Source: Rhypophila decipiens
Taxonomy: Eukaryota > Ascomycota > Sordariomycetes > Sordariales > Naviculisporaceae
Length of the DNA stretch: 64,000 bases
Reading direction: 5' to 3'
NCBI GenBank assembly: GCA_033297075.1
Contig: MU858082.1
Span: forward strand, 184,517 to 248,516
Shown here one piece after another: positions 11,665-24,081 of the stretch. Position numbers and translations under genes: made by a program. The notes under the pieces were generated by a model. That model was given only the letters and a program-made list of their open reading frames with translations, was not told the DNA's origin and did not search any database. Each line of letters starts with the position of its first letter. The first letter of the stretch is position 1.

Positions 11665-13775
11665 AAGCATTTCTGGTCAACATGACTAGGACTTCTCTTT
11701 GTCTGTTTCTTAATTATATGATGGCCCATCAACCACTTCATGGCCTAGTTGCCGATCATAGCGGGGGCGTTCTTCGGCTTCGACAGCGCAAGGATGGGAG
11801 GGAGATGCACAACACGACGAGAAATCTCGATGCGTCCGGCGTCTAAAGCGTGTAGCCCATTTGTACTAGAATGGGAAACGCCTGTGACGTTTGGGCCGCA
11901 TTTGAGTCCATTCCCTGCTTCTCCAGATAACTTCCCATTCTCGTTTCGTCTTTCTAGCGTAATAAAAGGTGTTTGCCACCAATTATTAGCGACCAATCAC
12001 CATTGGTTTTTAGAAAAATGACGGGCCGGACCTGGTGATTTTCGGGCGGTAGACGTTGGTCGTCCCTCTATCAAGCGCAGAGCATGGGGAGGTGGGGAGG
12101 GGGCTAGTTGGAGACCCAGAACGGGGGAGGCTGGCACGAGGGACGAAAATGACTTCAAAGCAAACGGGGGAAGAAGCTCAGCTTACTACCATTTTCTTGG
12201 GGCTTTTTTTTATACTGGGTATTCTTGGCGGGCCGCGAAAAAGAAAACTGACTGGTCAAAGGTTTCTTTTTCTCTCGTCACTTTTTTCTTCTCTTTTGGT
12301 TCTTTTCTTATTTTCCATTTGTCATATCTTTCATTTGTTAGCCTGTTCTCTTGTCATCACAAGTAACCCATGTTTCGTTTCTTCATCTTGTTTTCCCCTT
12401 TTCGCCTTTTTCATTGAACCGATACGTACTATTCATACTAGTTCTGCCCACTACGTATTATTATTAACATTATTTATATTGCTTATCCAGCGGAGGAAAA
12501 CGGACTGCTTCGTTCTTGCGTTTCTTTCTCATTCCCTCTACTCATATCTAGGCTGGTTTTCTCCCTTCTCTGAGAGTTTTGCTCTTATACCTGTTATTTG
12601 CCCCCATCTTTTCTTTCCGTCTTGACTTGGTCTTGCACACTTGGCACAGGTACTTTGTTTTCGGCTTGCAGCACTTCTAGCATAGCTCTGCACTGCACTG
12701 TAGTTTGATTTTCTCACTTTTATTCTGGTCGAGCACCAATGGGAGAGGCTGATGAGGAGAGAGGAGAGGAGTGTCTGAGCGAAAGGGAAAGAGGAGGACC
12801 AGGGATAGAGAGATTTCTGTCGCCATATACAAACAACTAAGTACCTACATTACCTACACATCTACTTCAACAAGCTCTCCATCTGGGCTTATGTACCTTA
12901 TATACCCATCCTCATTGTCCATCCAGTTTTTCCTTCCTTTTTTTGCTCTTCATCTGCTCCCTAACCAAACAGGTGTATCCCAGACGGACACTACTTACTT
13001 CGATACGAGCTTTTGCTTCTTGACTTGTAGGTCTAATTTGGAGGTATGAGGTTAGGAAAGAAAAGATTCAGCCCTGGCGAAAGGATGTTTTGAAGTTTGT
13101 GTGTATATGGCATATTAGGTATATGGAATTAGGACAGGACAGAAGATGAATTATCATGTATACTATAGAAATCAGCGGAGGGAAAAGGGGCATGGCACAA
13201 GGAGCCTCTGATTAACAAAGACGATGATCTTTCCACATACTTTCATCAGAACCTTGACATATTTACATTGGTTAAGGTTGAATTGCTTGTATAATTTGAG
13301 GCATTACCTTTGTCTTCTAACTATTGCTTATTGCGTCGTTACTCCGGAAGTGAAGCTATTCGCGGATGTCTCGTTACTCCTAAGCTTTGGTTCGACGTTG
13401 TTCGCGATGATGGTGCCAGCTGGCAGACTGGCCCAGCAGGCCCCGTCCCCACAACAAAGAATGGGGCAGCAAAACTCGCCAAGTGCCATGGGGAACGGGA
13501 CCCTTGTCCTTTCAGCTCCACACACTTTCCCAAACCGTGGCCTCAATTGACCGCACGGGCCACTGTCATTAGGGGAAGCAACGTGTAACTAATTTACAAT
13601 TCGAGCTTCCTGCCATCAATCCACAACCACGCGACCGACACTGTGTTCATAAACCAAACGAATCAATTAACGTCAAAGGCCCTCACTCTCTTGCCTTTCG
13701 TTGGAATCAAGCTTTTCTCTTCTTCCTCTCATATTCTTTCTACATCCACCTTTAATACCCAAACCTCACACAATC
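11665..13775. other. Gene-free stretch between the phosphatase and Sec61 beta genes
   Basis: This should hold the 3' UTR of the phosphatase gene and the upstream region of the Sec61 beta gene. The part from about 12180 to 12640 is strongly T/C-rich, which makes long but low-information open frames. No protein family, tRNA or inverted repeat was seen. Confidence 0.55.
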
Positions 13776-14387
13776 ATGGTATGTCGCCCTGTCTACTTGT
13801 TCGTTCGTCCTCGAGAGCGCTTGCTTGGTTCGTGATGGAGTCCACCAGAAATGAAGGAGAGATCTGGCCAGACCAGACCTTTCCGAAACAATCGCATACA
13901 TCACAATGCTCCTTGAACAAAGCCAAGATGACCATCGATCGCCGAAAGCTAACACCATCGCTCAACGCACCAGTCTTCCCCTCGCTCTTCATCCCCAGTC
14001 AGCCCCCCCGCCGGCGGCGTGGCAACCGGCCGTCCATCCTCGCCTCCTCCCCCGGGAGGAGCCCGCAACGTGATCCGTCGCCGCGCGGCTGCCGACCAAA
14101 AGGAGAAGATTGCCAATGCGCGACCAAGCAGCACGCGCGCCGCGGGCGCCGGTGGTTCCAGCAGCACCATGCTCCGCCTCTACACTGACGAGTCCCCCGG
14201 CCTCAAGGTCGACCCTGTCGTTGTCCTTGTACTGTCGCTTGTCTTTATCTTTAGCGTTGTTGCTCTTCACAGTAAGTTTGTCTTGGACAGAGACATATCG
14301 CTGTGTTGATGGTTCTGGAGAAGCTGGAATGCTAATACGGGTTGTGTTATAGTCATTGCCAAGGTCACTCGCAAGTTCTCGAGCTAG
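13776..14387 (+). CDS. SBH1: Sec61 beta subunit (Sbh1-like), ER protein translocon
   Basis: Three exons are inferred: 13776-13778 (the ATG alone), 13974-14271 and 14353-14387, 111 aa. Intron 1 runs from GTATGT to CACCAG with branch GCTAAC at about 13948. Intron 2 runs from GTAAGT to TATAG. The protein begins [16 protein letters not shown], then has the conserved basic [12 protein letters not shown] block, the [11 protein letters not shown] and [16 protein letters not shown] motifs, and one C-terminal tail-anchor helix ending [11 protein letters not shown]. Sec61 beta is a tail-anchored subunit of the ER translocon with Sec61 alpha and gamma. A nearer acceptor at 13998 would shift the frame, so the acceptor at 13973 is preferred. 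The family is unmistakable. The one-codon first exon is a model. Confidence 0.93.
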
Positions 14388-17300
14388 ATGATTCTACCGA
14401 CCGAACGGAACGAGATTGAGGGTACCGCAGCATGTCCTGCCCAGACAGTCCTGAATGGCGATCTGAACCTGGACATGAAAATACCTACACGACAACGAAA
14501 CGCATACAGAGAGTGCATTGGCGGGAAGGCATGGGCGGGATGGGGCCATAACACATCTAAACATATAATATGTGGCGGAAGGACGGACCCGGGAAGGAGA
14601 GCACGACAGTCGATATACCCCCTTTTGCAAGCTCGATAGAGCCAAAAAAAAAAAAAATTTGCGAAGAAGAAAATTGCTCAATTCGCTGGGATGATATCAG
14701 TTGCTGGAAGCTTGTCTGAACTCATTTGATTTGTATGATATATCCTGATACGGAGAGGAGCGCAACTGTTTGGGATGGCTTGGTTCTTACTTTTTTTTCT
14801 TTTGCTCAAAACATGGAGGAGACGGAAAAAAACTAGACTTTCTTGTTTTGAACCCAACCGATTGCTGTCTTGACATTGTCCTGCGTGAGGTGAGACTAGA
14901 CTCGCTCATGACATCGAAACTGTCCAGCAATTTGGTATTCGAATTAACTTTTGGAGCCCAATGGGGATGGCTCCTCTTGTACGGATAACGTGGGCTCGAT
15001 GGGGACAGGAACTCGGCCAGAGGTAAAAAGTCATGGAGGCAAGGTCCGCACGTTAATACCAAACGGCGAGAAATGCTCCCCAATATGTTATATGCCACGT
15101 TGATATCAGGTCAAGTCCCGGAGCTCGGAAACGGAACTCCTCATGCAGTAAAGGCGAATCAGGTGTATAGCATCGGTTGAGCAAAGCTGTGGGCATGCAT
15201 GTTGATATTATAGTTGATGAGGCAGCATGAGGAATATAGACTAGGTACCTACGAAGAGTCGATTCTGAGAAGGACTCCTGATTCCTAGCTTTTGCGTTTA
15301 CCTACCTACCTAGCTGCCTAGTGCCTGGACAGCAGCTTGATTCATTCCGGTGCCGTCACTGATTGTCTTCAACAATGATGGTAAGTTATCTTTTATATTT
15401 CCCCCGTGGTATGTAGACTGTTAAATCAATATTGTACGTCTGCTGACATACCCAGCGCCAGTCATGAGAATACGTATCAGAGGCAGCAAGCAGGTCTTAC
15501 AATGAGGCCGGCCGTCTACCCAGTACTGTATGTGATGGAGCAGAATATATATTTTGTATTACGGGATACCCAGCTCCCTGCCTACCTTGGGTAAGCACAG
15601 ATGCCTGGTTACGGATATCATAGAGCTGACTTGGGCACCTATGGTAGTGTACTTGTCATGGTTGAGTTATAAATCCTACTGGTAGCCTTGCTGTGTCATC
15701 GAGACATGTTAATATCGAGCTAGCTAGCTGCTGACGGGCGCGTAAGTCAAACAATAGAACAAGCCGAGCCCCGAGGACAAGACCTGTCTCGGTCGGAGTT
15801 CTATAAAGTAAGCTGCTGTGTGTTTGATGTAATGCCGAGGTGTTACTCGAGGTTTGGGTTCGCTATGTGTGACGTACTCGTTCGTCTCCCAGAGGTAAGC
15901 TCCGTAGATTACCCATCAGTCGGGGGAGCGATGGGGGGGCAGGCAGATGTGAGGGGAAGGGCTGAAGGGTGTGGTATCACCCAGTCACCCAAAGAAGAGA
16001 CCTACATGTATTTCACCGAGAATAAGGGCGAGGAAGATGAAAAGAAGCTTTTGGAGGATTGCCGAGCTTGTGGTCTTGGGTTCACGTCATCAGGCAGATG
16101 GATGGGGGGGCCGTTTGGTATTCGGTTATGTTATATCTGCCTTGTGTATCGAGAGTATTTATAATATGCTCTTGTTTGCATTCTTGATTCGGGTTATGTA
16201 TTCTCTTACTTTCCTGTTAATTACAGTGTAAGTGTGGGTCGAGTTAGCAAGGCACATCAGGCTCCCTCTGAAGGACCGTATGGTGCTGTATTGTTAGTCT
16301 CGAGATCTGATGGTGATGAGGTATTTGAAAGTGAGGCGCACGCATACCACCGGTGTTATTTGAACCTGGCTACACGGGAATACTTCTAGAAGCTTATTCT
16401 GGAGCCAAGATGACAGGATTAACCCTGGGCTTCCCGGGCAACCTCGTCATATGAATGAGACATGCCTTATCAAGTACGGGTTGGTTCTGCATCCCAGCTG
16501 TCTGGGTATGCGAACTGGATGTTGTATTTCTTCAGCCAGACAATGTGCGGGATCGGGAGATTTCCTAGCAAAAGTGCCCGAAAACTGGCAGGTCCGAGGA
16601 GGTTTCTGTGACAAGTGTTGCTTGTTGTGTTCCTAGTGTAAGTCGTCCATAATACGATCATAGACTGCCGCGAGTTCGGCCCTACAATGCGGCAGGAGCG
16701 ACCAATAACAGCCGAGGGGACGGGTGAAGCTTCTTCCAACTGTCCATCCACCACTTGGTAGTTCGGAACCGAGTTACCGTGCCAGACGAATATACCGACC
16801 AGCCTGGTAGAGGATAACTGGTAATCGTACGGGTTAGATCTCCGCAATGGATACTGTAGCGGCGTAGCAGCTAGATGCTGACTCTGCGGGGTAGAAAGGT
16901 GGTTGGGAGTCTCCCTAGTATGGAGGACATATTGAGCTCGTCGTCCTGGTCGTATTTCTGGACAGACGATCATATCATGGGAGGCGAACCGCCCAGCCAG
17001 GACTTGGCTTGGATATGAAGATAAATTGATAAATGTGAATCTGCTCATCAGCGGAAGGAAGCTCGTCGTCGGTTACCCCACATTCGAGCTGATCCAGATC
17101 CATCCAGGCGGTTGTCAAACGTGGAACGGACAAATCAACCAACCCATGATCTTAGCAGATCACAAGTATTAGCGGCGAGTCCAGCCTGTCCAGGTAGCGG
17201 GGTTTTGCCAACCAGTGGTCATTGGAAACAAATGAAGAGGAAGGGCCCCATCTGGTGGGAAGTTCTCTGGCAAGAATCGCTGCGAATCCGAGCCCAAGGG

Positions 17301-18878
17301 AAGGCCTGTTGTTTCCGTTCCACTGGCACTGGGGCCGGTGATATTGTAACCACACCTGCTTCAAGAACTGTAACCTAGGTATTGTTACTGGTAACCGGTA
17401 AACCCTACAGAAGAGGACATGATCCTTTTCATGAGAGCTTGTGTCAAAGTCAGGTTCAGCTGATCGCTATTGTTGGGACAAGCTTCAGGCCTACCGTATA
17501 CAAACCTTCTGCTAGGCAAAGTACCAGTACAGTACACGTGTGCCTTGGTGGTTTCCTTACAAGGCAGGTGGGAGATCTCGCGTTCTGGAAGAGACAGCTT
17601 AGTGCAAAGAAGACAGGAACAGCTTGTCAGTGGACCACTAACTGCGCTCGCCACTCGCGCTTATGCACCATTACGGTTCCTGGTACCCGTCCGTTGGAAG
17701 CTTGGAATTTTGAGTATTATCTGGCGACAGTTATGCGTTTCTGGTGGTTCTTCGGGGTTGAGCACTTCGACAAGTGGAGGGTGGTGAGTGGTAAAGCCTC
17801 AATACTGAGTTTATCAAGTTTGTTGGTCATGGTCGTAGTGTAGTAATATGAGTGCTGGTAGGATTCCACGATGTGGAGGAATAAAGTCAATGAACTTCCT
17901 GTGGTTGGTGTGCTCGCTGCAGTGCTCGTGCTTGTCAGATTCTTCTTCGTTCCGCCAACAAGGAACGCCCTGATGCTCACACCCGCAGAAGAATTCCCGC
18001 CTGGACGGGTTGCAGTCGGGTGCTTGGCATAAATATTTATATGCGCATCGAAGGGATGATGTACAGGGATTTCCAACATTACCTGCATCTCCGTTGCACT
18101 CCAGTAACCTCTCGCTTCCATATTTTCCCTTACCTCGCTCGCTTATTGCTGCCTTTTCACGGAGGGACTTGCTTCGAATTCGTGTTTGTCGACTAATGAT
18201 TCCTAGGTTTATCGTTGATAATATCCGAGTTTGTTCATCACTTCATGTTAGTTCTGAGCACCGGTATCGTCACACTCCCGGTAACGATACAAGAAAGACA
18301 ACACTGGATCCGGTCCTGCCCCCAGCTTTCTGCATTTTGACACCCCTCCCGCCGCTGTAAGTGCCCTGTACTCCCGCAGCCGCAGAACTGGGATCTGCTT
18401 GTTTAGGCGGCATAGAGGATCCATTCTTTCAACTCCGCCCACCAAGCCAACCAGCATTGGCAGCACCTACCTCCCCGGACCTGGACCTGGATCCATCCAA
18501 TTCGACGATTCATCCAACATTTCGAGGTCCAAGTACAGGACGACTGCTACTCTCTTTATAGCAGAACGGCGATTCATCCGGAGCTCGATCAGAGCCAACC
18601 CGCATGCCCGAGTCGGTCTAGAATTGCGCCACAACCTCGCGCCTTGTCTGCGAGTCTTTTCATCTATTCCCTCAGCCGTAGCTCTTCGTCTCGATTTTGC
18701 GAACGAATGCTGCCAGAACTAGCGCATTCCGTCTCTCAACGACCTCGACCTCCGTCACGCCGTCGCAGACATAACCCAACCTCTAGTCCAACACTAAATA
18801 GCTTGCTGTCACAACCTTCAGGGTGGTCTTGAGGCTGTCAAGTTCGGTGTCGGTCTCCCCGAGCCTTCTACCTGCACC
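14388..18878. other. Large gene-free stretch, about 4.5 kb
   Basis: No recognisable gene was found on either strand. Open frames such as 16470-17048 (minus) and 17382-17843 (plus) have no motif, and their residue use looks random. It contains a 13-base A run near 14644, ACCTACCTAGC-type tetranucleotide motifs near 15300, and, in the last 900 bases, a C/T-rich stretch that is probably promoter and 5' UTR of the CreB-like gene. Confidence 0.5.
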
Positions 18879-21463
18879 ATGGCGGGGTTTTTAAACAGAC
18901 TCAAAGGAGGCGGCATTGTATGTTGATCGCGACCCTGAGATCTCGGAATGGACGCACTAACCAAGACGCGGCGGACCAGACAAACTTGAAATCCGACAGC
19001 AATTCAAGCCCCAAACACAAGAAGGAAGAGCCCTCGGCAGAACTGACACCACTCGAAAAGCTGCTGCAAGGAGCCGGGCCGGTTCGTGAAGATGGCAGCG
19101 ACAAGTTCTTTGGTCTGGAAAACGTAAGGATTTCTGTTCTTTACCTCATGCCCATCTTCATCAGTCTTGACTAACCGTCTTCCGTTCTGCAGTTTGGCAA
19201 TACCTGGTATGCGCACTCCTGATCCTTTCCCAACTCGTGTCTAACGGCGAACAGCTACTGCAATTCGATTCTCCAAGCACTGTACTATTCAGAGCCATTC
19301 AGGGAGAATGTACTGAACTACCCACCTTCGAAAACGATAGACGGAACCCTCTCCAAGGTCAATGTTTCGATACGAGCTCCAGTGCAGGCTAATGGCCAGG
19401 CAGCCGGCGGCGCAAAAGGCCAGAAAGGTGTGACCAACTCACAAGCCTTAAAGCAAAGGCAGACACTTAATTCCGGAACACTGGGTCCAAATGGACAGCC
19501 ACTCCGTCCAGAGGACAAGCCTGATTCCCCCGAGTTCAAGAAGAAACAAGCCATGATCAAAGGGCCCGTGTTGGAGTTGGCGCAGGACAACCCAGAGGCA
19601 TATGGCATGCAGGAATGCACCTTTACGGGGCTGAAGGATATTTTTACGGCTCTTGTGGAGAGTAATTCGAGGACAGGCGTGCTCAGCCCCCAACGATTTC
19701 TCGACATATTCAAGCGAGACAACGAAATGTTTCGCAACTCGATGCACCAAGACGCACACGAATTTTACGGGCTGGTCCTCAATGATGTTATTGCCAATGT
19801 GGAAGCTACTGCGAAGCGTCTTCAGGAGAAGGCTGCAACAGATCACGAATCAAGTCTGGTCAAGGCGATGGGGAATGCACTAGGCGCCATGTCTCATGGG
19901 ACAGGGACACCCGGAACTGGCTGGGTCCACGATATATTTGAGGGTGTTTTGACGTCTGAGACTAGGTGCTTAACTTGCGAGACGGCGTCGCAAAGAGACG
20001 AGACCTTTCTCGACCTTTCCATCGATCTCGAAGAGGATTCATCGGTGACGTCTTGTTTAAGGAAATTCTCAGCCGAAGAAATGTTGTGCGAGCGGAACAA
20101 GTTCCATTGCGACCACTGTGGCGGTCTCCAGGAGGCGGAAAAGCGAATGAAGATCAAAAAGCTACCCCGGGTACTGGCGCTACATCTGAAACGGTTTAAG
20201 TGGTCCGACGACTACACGAGGCTATCCAAGCTCTTCCACCGAGTGGTGTACCCGTACGAGCTCCGCATGTTCAACACAACGGAAGATGCTGAAGACCCAG
20301 ACCGGGTGTACGAGTTGTATGCCGTTGTTGTCCATATCGGAGGTAATGCGTATCATGGGCACTATGTGTCAGTAATCAAGACACAAGACCGGGGTTGGCT
20401 GCTATTTGACGATGAGATGGTTGAGCCGGTGGACAAACTGTTTGTTCGGAATTTCTTCGGCGACAAACCTGGTCAGGCTTGCGCCTATGTGCTATTTTAT
20501 CAGGAAACGTCGTTCGACAAGCTTCGGGCGGAGAGGGACGCTGAAGGCCTGGAAGAAGTCCGACTGGCCAGCCAACAAGCTGATTTGGCACTGGGTGCCG
20601 ATCAGCTGCATCCGAGCATCACAACACCCCTGTCAAAGCTGAACTCTCAACCCACGTCAGGAGCGGAGGAGGACGAAAATCTAGTGACGCTGAATCATGC
20701 GAAGACGGCTCCTAGCGATATTCCACTGACGCAGCCAACAAAGGAGCCACCGGTAGCGCCTACACAGGCTGAGGCCAACCCGACAAAAGGCGAGGAAAAG
20801 GAAAAGGCAGCAGATCCGCCAGCACTTTCGCCGACAACCAAGTCCAAAGATGATATCGCCCGGGAGAAGAAGGAGCTCAAGGCCCAGGAAAAGGCGCGCA
20901 AAGCAGCAGAAAAAGAGCAGGCAAAACTGGAAGAGAAGCAGCGCCAGGAACGTCAGAATCAGTTACGAAAGGAACAAGAGCAAGTTGACAAGGCCTTGAA
21001 AGAAAGCAAAATGCAGGCACTTGAGGAAAAGAAGCGCAAAGACTCTGCTAACGGTGAGAACGGAGAACACAAGTCTGGCTTTCTCAACCGGGCGAGCAGA
21101 GGCAGCAAATCCATGACCAGGAAGAGTTTTGCATTCCTGGGCAAAAGGAGCCTCGAAAAGGCAGTAGATAAAGGCGGCGATAAGAGCGACGAGAGCGTCA
21201 AGAGCAGCAAAAGCGACAGAAGCGAGAGTAATACTGGGACTACGACAACAGCAACAGATGCCGGGCCATCCTCCTCGCGGTCTCACTCGCAGGGTCCTGC
21301 CTCAGCACGGGTGCCTCACCAGAACGGCACGAGCAACCATGTCGCGTCACACTCGCAAATAGAAAAGCCACCGCTACCGCCTACACCCACGGACAAGCCG
21401 CCGTTAAAGGAACGGTTCAGTTTTGGGCTGGGCAGAAAGAAGAGCTCTCGGTTCCTGTCCTAG
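18879..21463 (+). CDS. creB: CreB-like ubiquitin carboxyl-terminal hydrolase (USP family)
   Basis: Exons are 18879-18917, 18980-19123, 19193-19206 and 19255-21463, 801 aa. The third exon is only 14 nt, and the codon for the catalytic Cys66 (FGNTCYCNSILQ) is split between it and exon 4. The His box is [11 protein letters not shown] with His435, followed by [12 protein letters not shown]. Two Cys pairs (CLTC near residue 305 and CDHC further on) fit the USP zinc-binding finger. The last 200 residues hold a Lys/Glu coiled coil and a Ser-rich tail. Aspergillus CreB is a deubiquitinase acting with the WD-repeat protein CreC in carbon catabolite repression. The N-terminal block [26 protein letters not shown] and the coiled-coil tail match CreB rather than other USPs. 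Confidence 0.93.
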
Positions 21464-22938
21464 TCGGGCGGGAAGCTGCGCCGTCGTCATTCTTTGTTGT
21501 GTATTGCTGACGTTGCTGGGAGGAGCACGGATGTGTAATAGCTTCGAGCACCTTCTCTTTTTGGAACTGCATTTCTTCCTCTCCTTTTTAACTTTTTTTT
21601 TATATAAAAAACGAGGCGTGAATGGCGTTGTTGTTGAGCAGGCTTTTCTCGTACATATTATACAGGAAATGTTTCAGGAATGGGCTCTGACGAGAAAGTC
21701 GTCGAAAACAGCCTACCTACCTGCGTTTTGGACAGGGGGGAATTACTTTTTCTCTTTCCTTTTTACAAGATACCAAGGCGAGAGCTTGCACTTTTGCTTC
21801 GTTGACTTTTTGGCAGAGAGCGAGGCATGGTTCTTTCTGTGTTTGTCTGATCAGATGCTGTTTCCCCCAGTCCGTTCTGGTTGTATATTATATGTATCCT
21901 TAAGTCTGGACGGGAGGTAGCTCGGTACGTAATTAATTACCTGGTAGCTCAGAGGTAGGCACGGCGAACAAAATTAAAAGGAATAGGAATAGGAACAGGA
22001 ATAGGAAATATATTATTAAGAATCGGCCCCTTTTCATCGTCCCTGTGCTGCTGTTGCTCAGCAGGCAGTGTCATGCAAGTTCCTGTCAGCTGGAGACAAC
22101 TGTGTTACGGGCTTCGGACCCACTTGCGTTCCGGGGCTAATTTTCCTTGGTGAGATCGAAACATTTTTTTCCCCATTTGCTTTTTCCACCTTCAACTTTT
22201 TAAACATCTCACACGTTTTTCTTTCGTGGGTATGTGACCTCAACCACTTGCTTCACCCTGCAATACCATGGCTTTTCCCTGAGGCCTTCAGCTAGCTACC
22301 TACCTAGGTAGCTCAGTGGATGCTCTAGTCAGTCACGAGCCGGTCTGCTCTTGATGTCATGATTCCAGTCGATGGTGGCCTAGGTAGGAACAGAAGGTTG
22401 GTTGAGGGAGGAAGCGAGCCATCAAAGTGAGAATGGCATGATGGATTATTATGAAGTGAGTATTTTCCACCCTCTTTCCTACAGTTCTCTTTCTTCTTCC
22501 TTTGCTCAATATGATGAATAAAAATTATGAGTTCTGCAATTCTCAAGATTATCGACCCTTTTTCTTTCTCTCACTGTTTAGGGGAGATTGGGAAAGGAGA
22601 GGTAGCTCAATGTGGACATCTCTTCTCGTTTCTGATTTTTCAAGACAATGAATTTTCTTTCTTCTCATTTGAATCTATTTTCTCATTGGGGCGTTAAAGC
22701 TGACTGACTGGTTTAAAGACGTAGATTATTGAAATTTATTTTTTGAGAAAGGAGGAGTATATATCCGTATCATAGTTTACTTGTATCAATGGGATGATCA
22801 TCGCATCCCCTTTCCATACCCTCGCATCCATAAGCACTACTTGACTTTGATTACCATGTGTTCCCATTCAGTGCCTACCTGCCACCCACTAGATAGCCAT
22901 GCCTGTCTCTCACTCATAACCCTCTACTCTATATCTCC
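21464..22938. other. Convergent intergenic region between the CreB-like and aldo-keto reductase genes
   Basis: It lies between two genes that point at each other, so it holds both 3' UTRs. It contains a short GGAATA/GGAACA hexamer array at 21980-22006 and copies of an ACCTACCTAGGTAGCT motif near 22296. No coding potential was recognised. Confidence 0.55.
21980..22006. repeat. Short hexamer array, GGAATA/GGAACA
   Basis: Four to five imperfect tandem copies of a 6-nt unit lie in the 3' flank of the CreB-like gene. It is a microsatellite-like sequence with no known function. Confidence 0.8.
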
Positions 22939-24081
22939 CTAGGTATTAATAGGATGCTGGTCCATATACCGCCCGCCAACAACCTCAAACTTGGCAAGCG
23001 TGTCATCAATCTCCTTCATCTCGGCGTCAGAAATGTCAACCAAGACCGAGTTCTCCTCGACACGTTCGACCGTGGTAGCTCCGGGGATGGGAATGATCTC
23101 GGGGACCCCAGGACGACGAGACAAGTGCGCCGTCCAAGAGATTGCCAGCTGCGTGGGCTTGCAGCCTTTCTTTTCGGCTAGGGCCTTGACTTGGTCGGCG
23201 AGCTTCTTGTTGGTCTCGAAGTTCTCGGGGGAGAAGCGAGGCAAGAGCCGGAGAAACGAATCTTGTGGGATGTCGTTGTAGGATGTGAATTGGGTTGTTA
23301 GGAGCTATTTTGATGAGAAATTGGTTAGCTGGCTGGTCTGACAGGCAAGCAAGATTGGAGAGGAGAGGATGGAGGAGAAGAAAGAAAATCAAACTTACAC
23401 CACGGCAGAGGGGCGAATAAGCCACCAGGGTGATGCCATACTGAGCGCAGGCCTCTGCGACGCCGTTGGTGAGGATATCGGGCGAGGCCAGGCTGAGCTC
23501 ATTCTCGACGGTCAGGATCTTGGTGATCTTGGCGGCTTCATGGATGGTAGCAGCTGCTACTTCACTCAGACCGATCCCACCCACGAGACCCTTTTCGATG
23601 TACTCGTTGATGGCTCCAAAGGTGATCTCCAGGGGGGTGTTTTTGTCCCGACGGGCAGGCTCGAAGATGTCAATCTTTTTGCGTCCCTTGAGGATGCTGA
23701 GGCAGTTTTCGATCGAGCGGCGGATCTCGGATGGTTCACCGCTGGGGTGGTGCGCGTCGAGGCCGACGGCTCCTTTGACCATTAGGATGACCTTGTCTGC
23801 GTCTTCAGGGTACTTGGCGAAGTAGCGCTCGAGGAGGGTCAGAGAGTTGTACTCGGGTGTCCCGTAGAACTCAGCTGCGTTCCAGAGGTTCATGCCCTTC
23901 TCGAGGGAAGCGCGCAGGGAGGCGAAGGCTTGCTCTTGCGAGGGCGGGGTGGCTCGCCAGGTGAGGCCTGGTTTGGTGTTGGTCACTTTGCCTTGTCTGT
24001 TGTATATGACTGGTGGTGAGAAGACTTACCCATGAGGCCGAAGCCAATCTGGCCGACTTGCTTTCCGAGAATCTCAGGCAT
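22939..24081 (-). CDS. Aldo-keto reductase, pyridoxal reductase (AKR8/YakC) type
   Basis: Exons are 24081-24030, 23967-23399 and 23304-22939, 328 aa. Donors are GTAAGT and acceptors CCAG and ATAG, all phase-consistent. The protein has AKR barrel landmarks: KQVGQIGFGLMGLTW at the N-terminus, EFYGTPEYNS around the catalytic Tyr, VKGAVGLD with the catalytic Lys, GLSEV, VENELSL, AYSPLCRG, and IPIPGATTVERVEEN in the NADPH-binding end. This set fits the fungal pyridoxal reductase branch, which reduces pyridoxal with NADPH. The usual AKR Asp before the Tyr is Asn here (NAAEFYG), and the usual His is replaced (DIFEPARRD). I recall similar replacements in this branch. The substrate is inferred from the family. 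It could also act on other aldehydes. Confidence 0.86.

Noticed and set aside
12056..12625. Plus-strand frame of 189 codons with many Phe, Leu and Ser
   Set aside because: It comes from a T/C-rich stretch. The hydrophobic look is a composition effect, and no family or conserved start is seen.
13991..14010. Possible frameshift in the C7 run near the start of Sec61 beta
   Set aside because: Using the acceptor at 13973 instead of 13998 keeps the frame without any change, so no sequencing error needs to be assumed.
16470..17048. Minus-strand frame of 192 codons
   Set aside because: Residue use looks random, with no domain, signal peptide or flanking splice structure.
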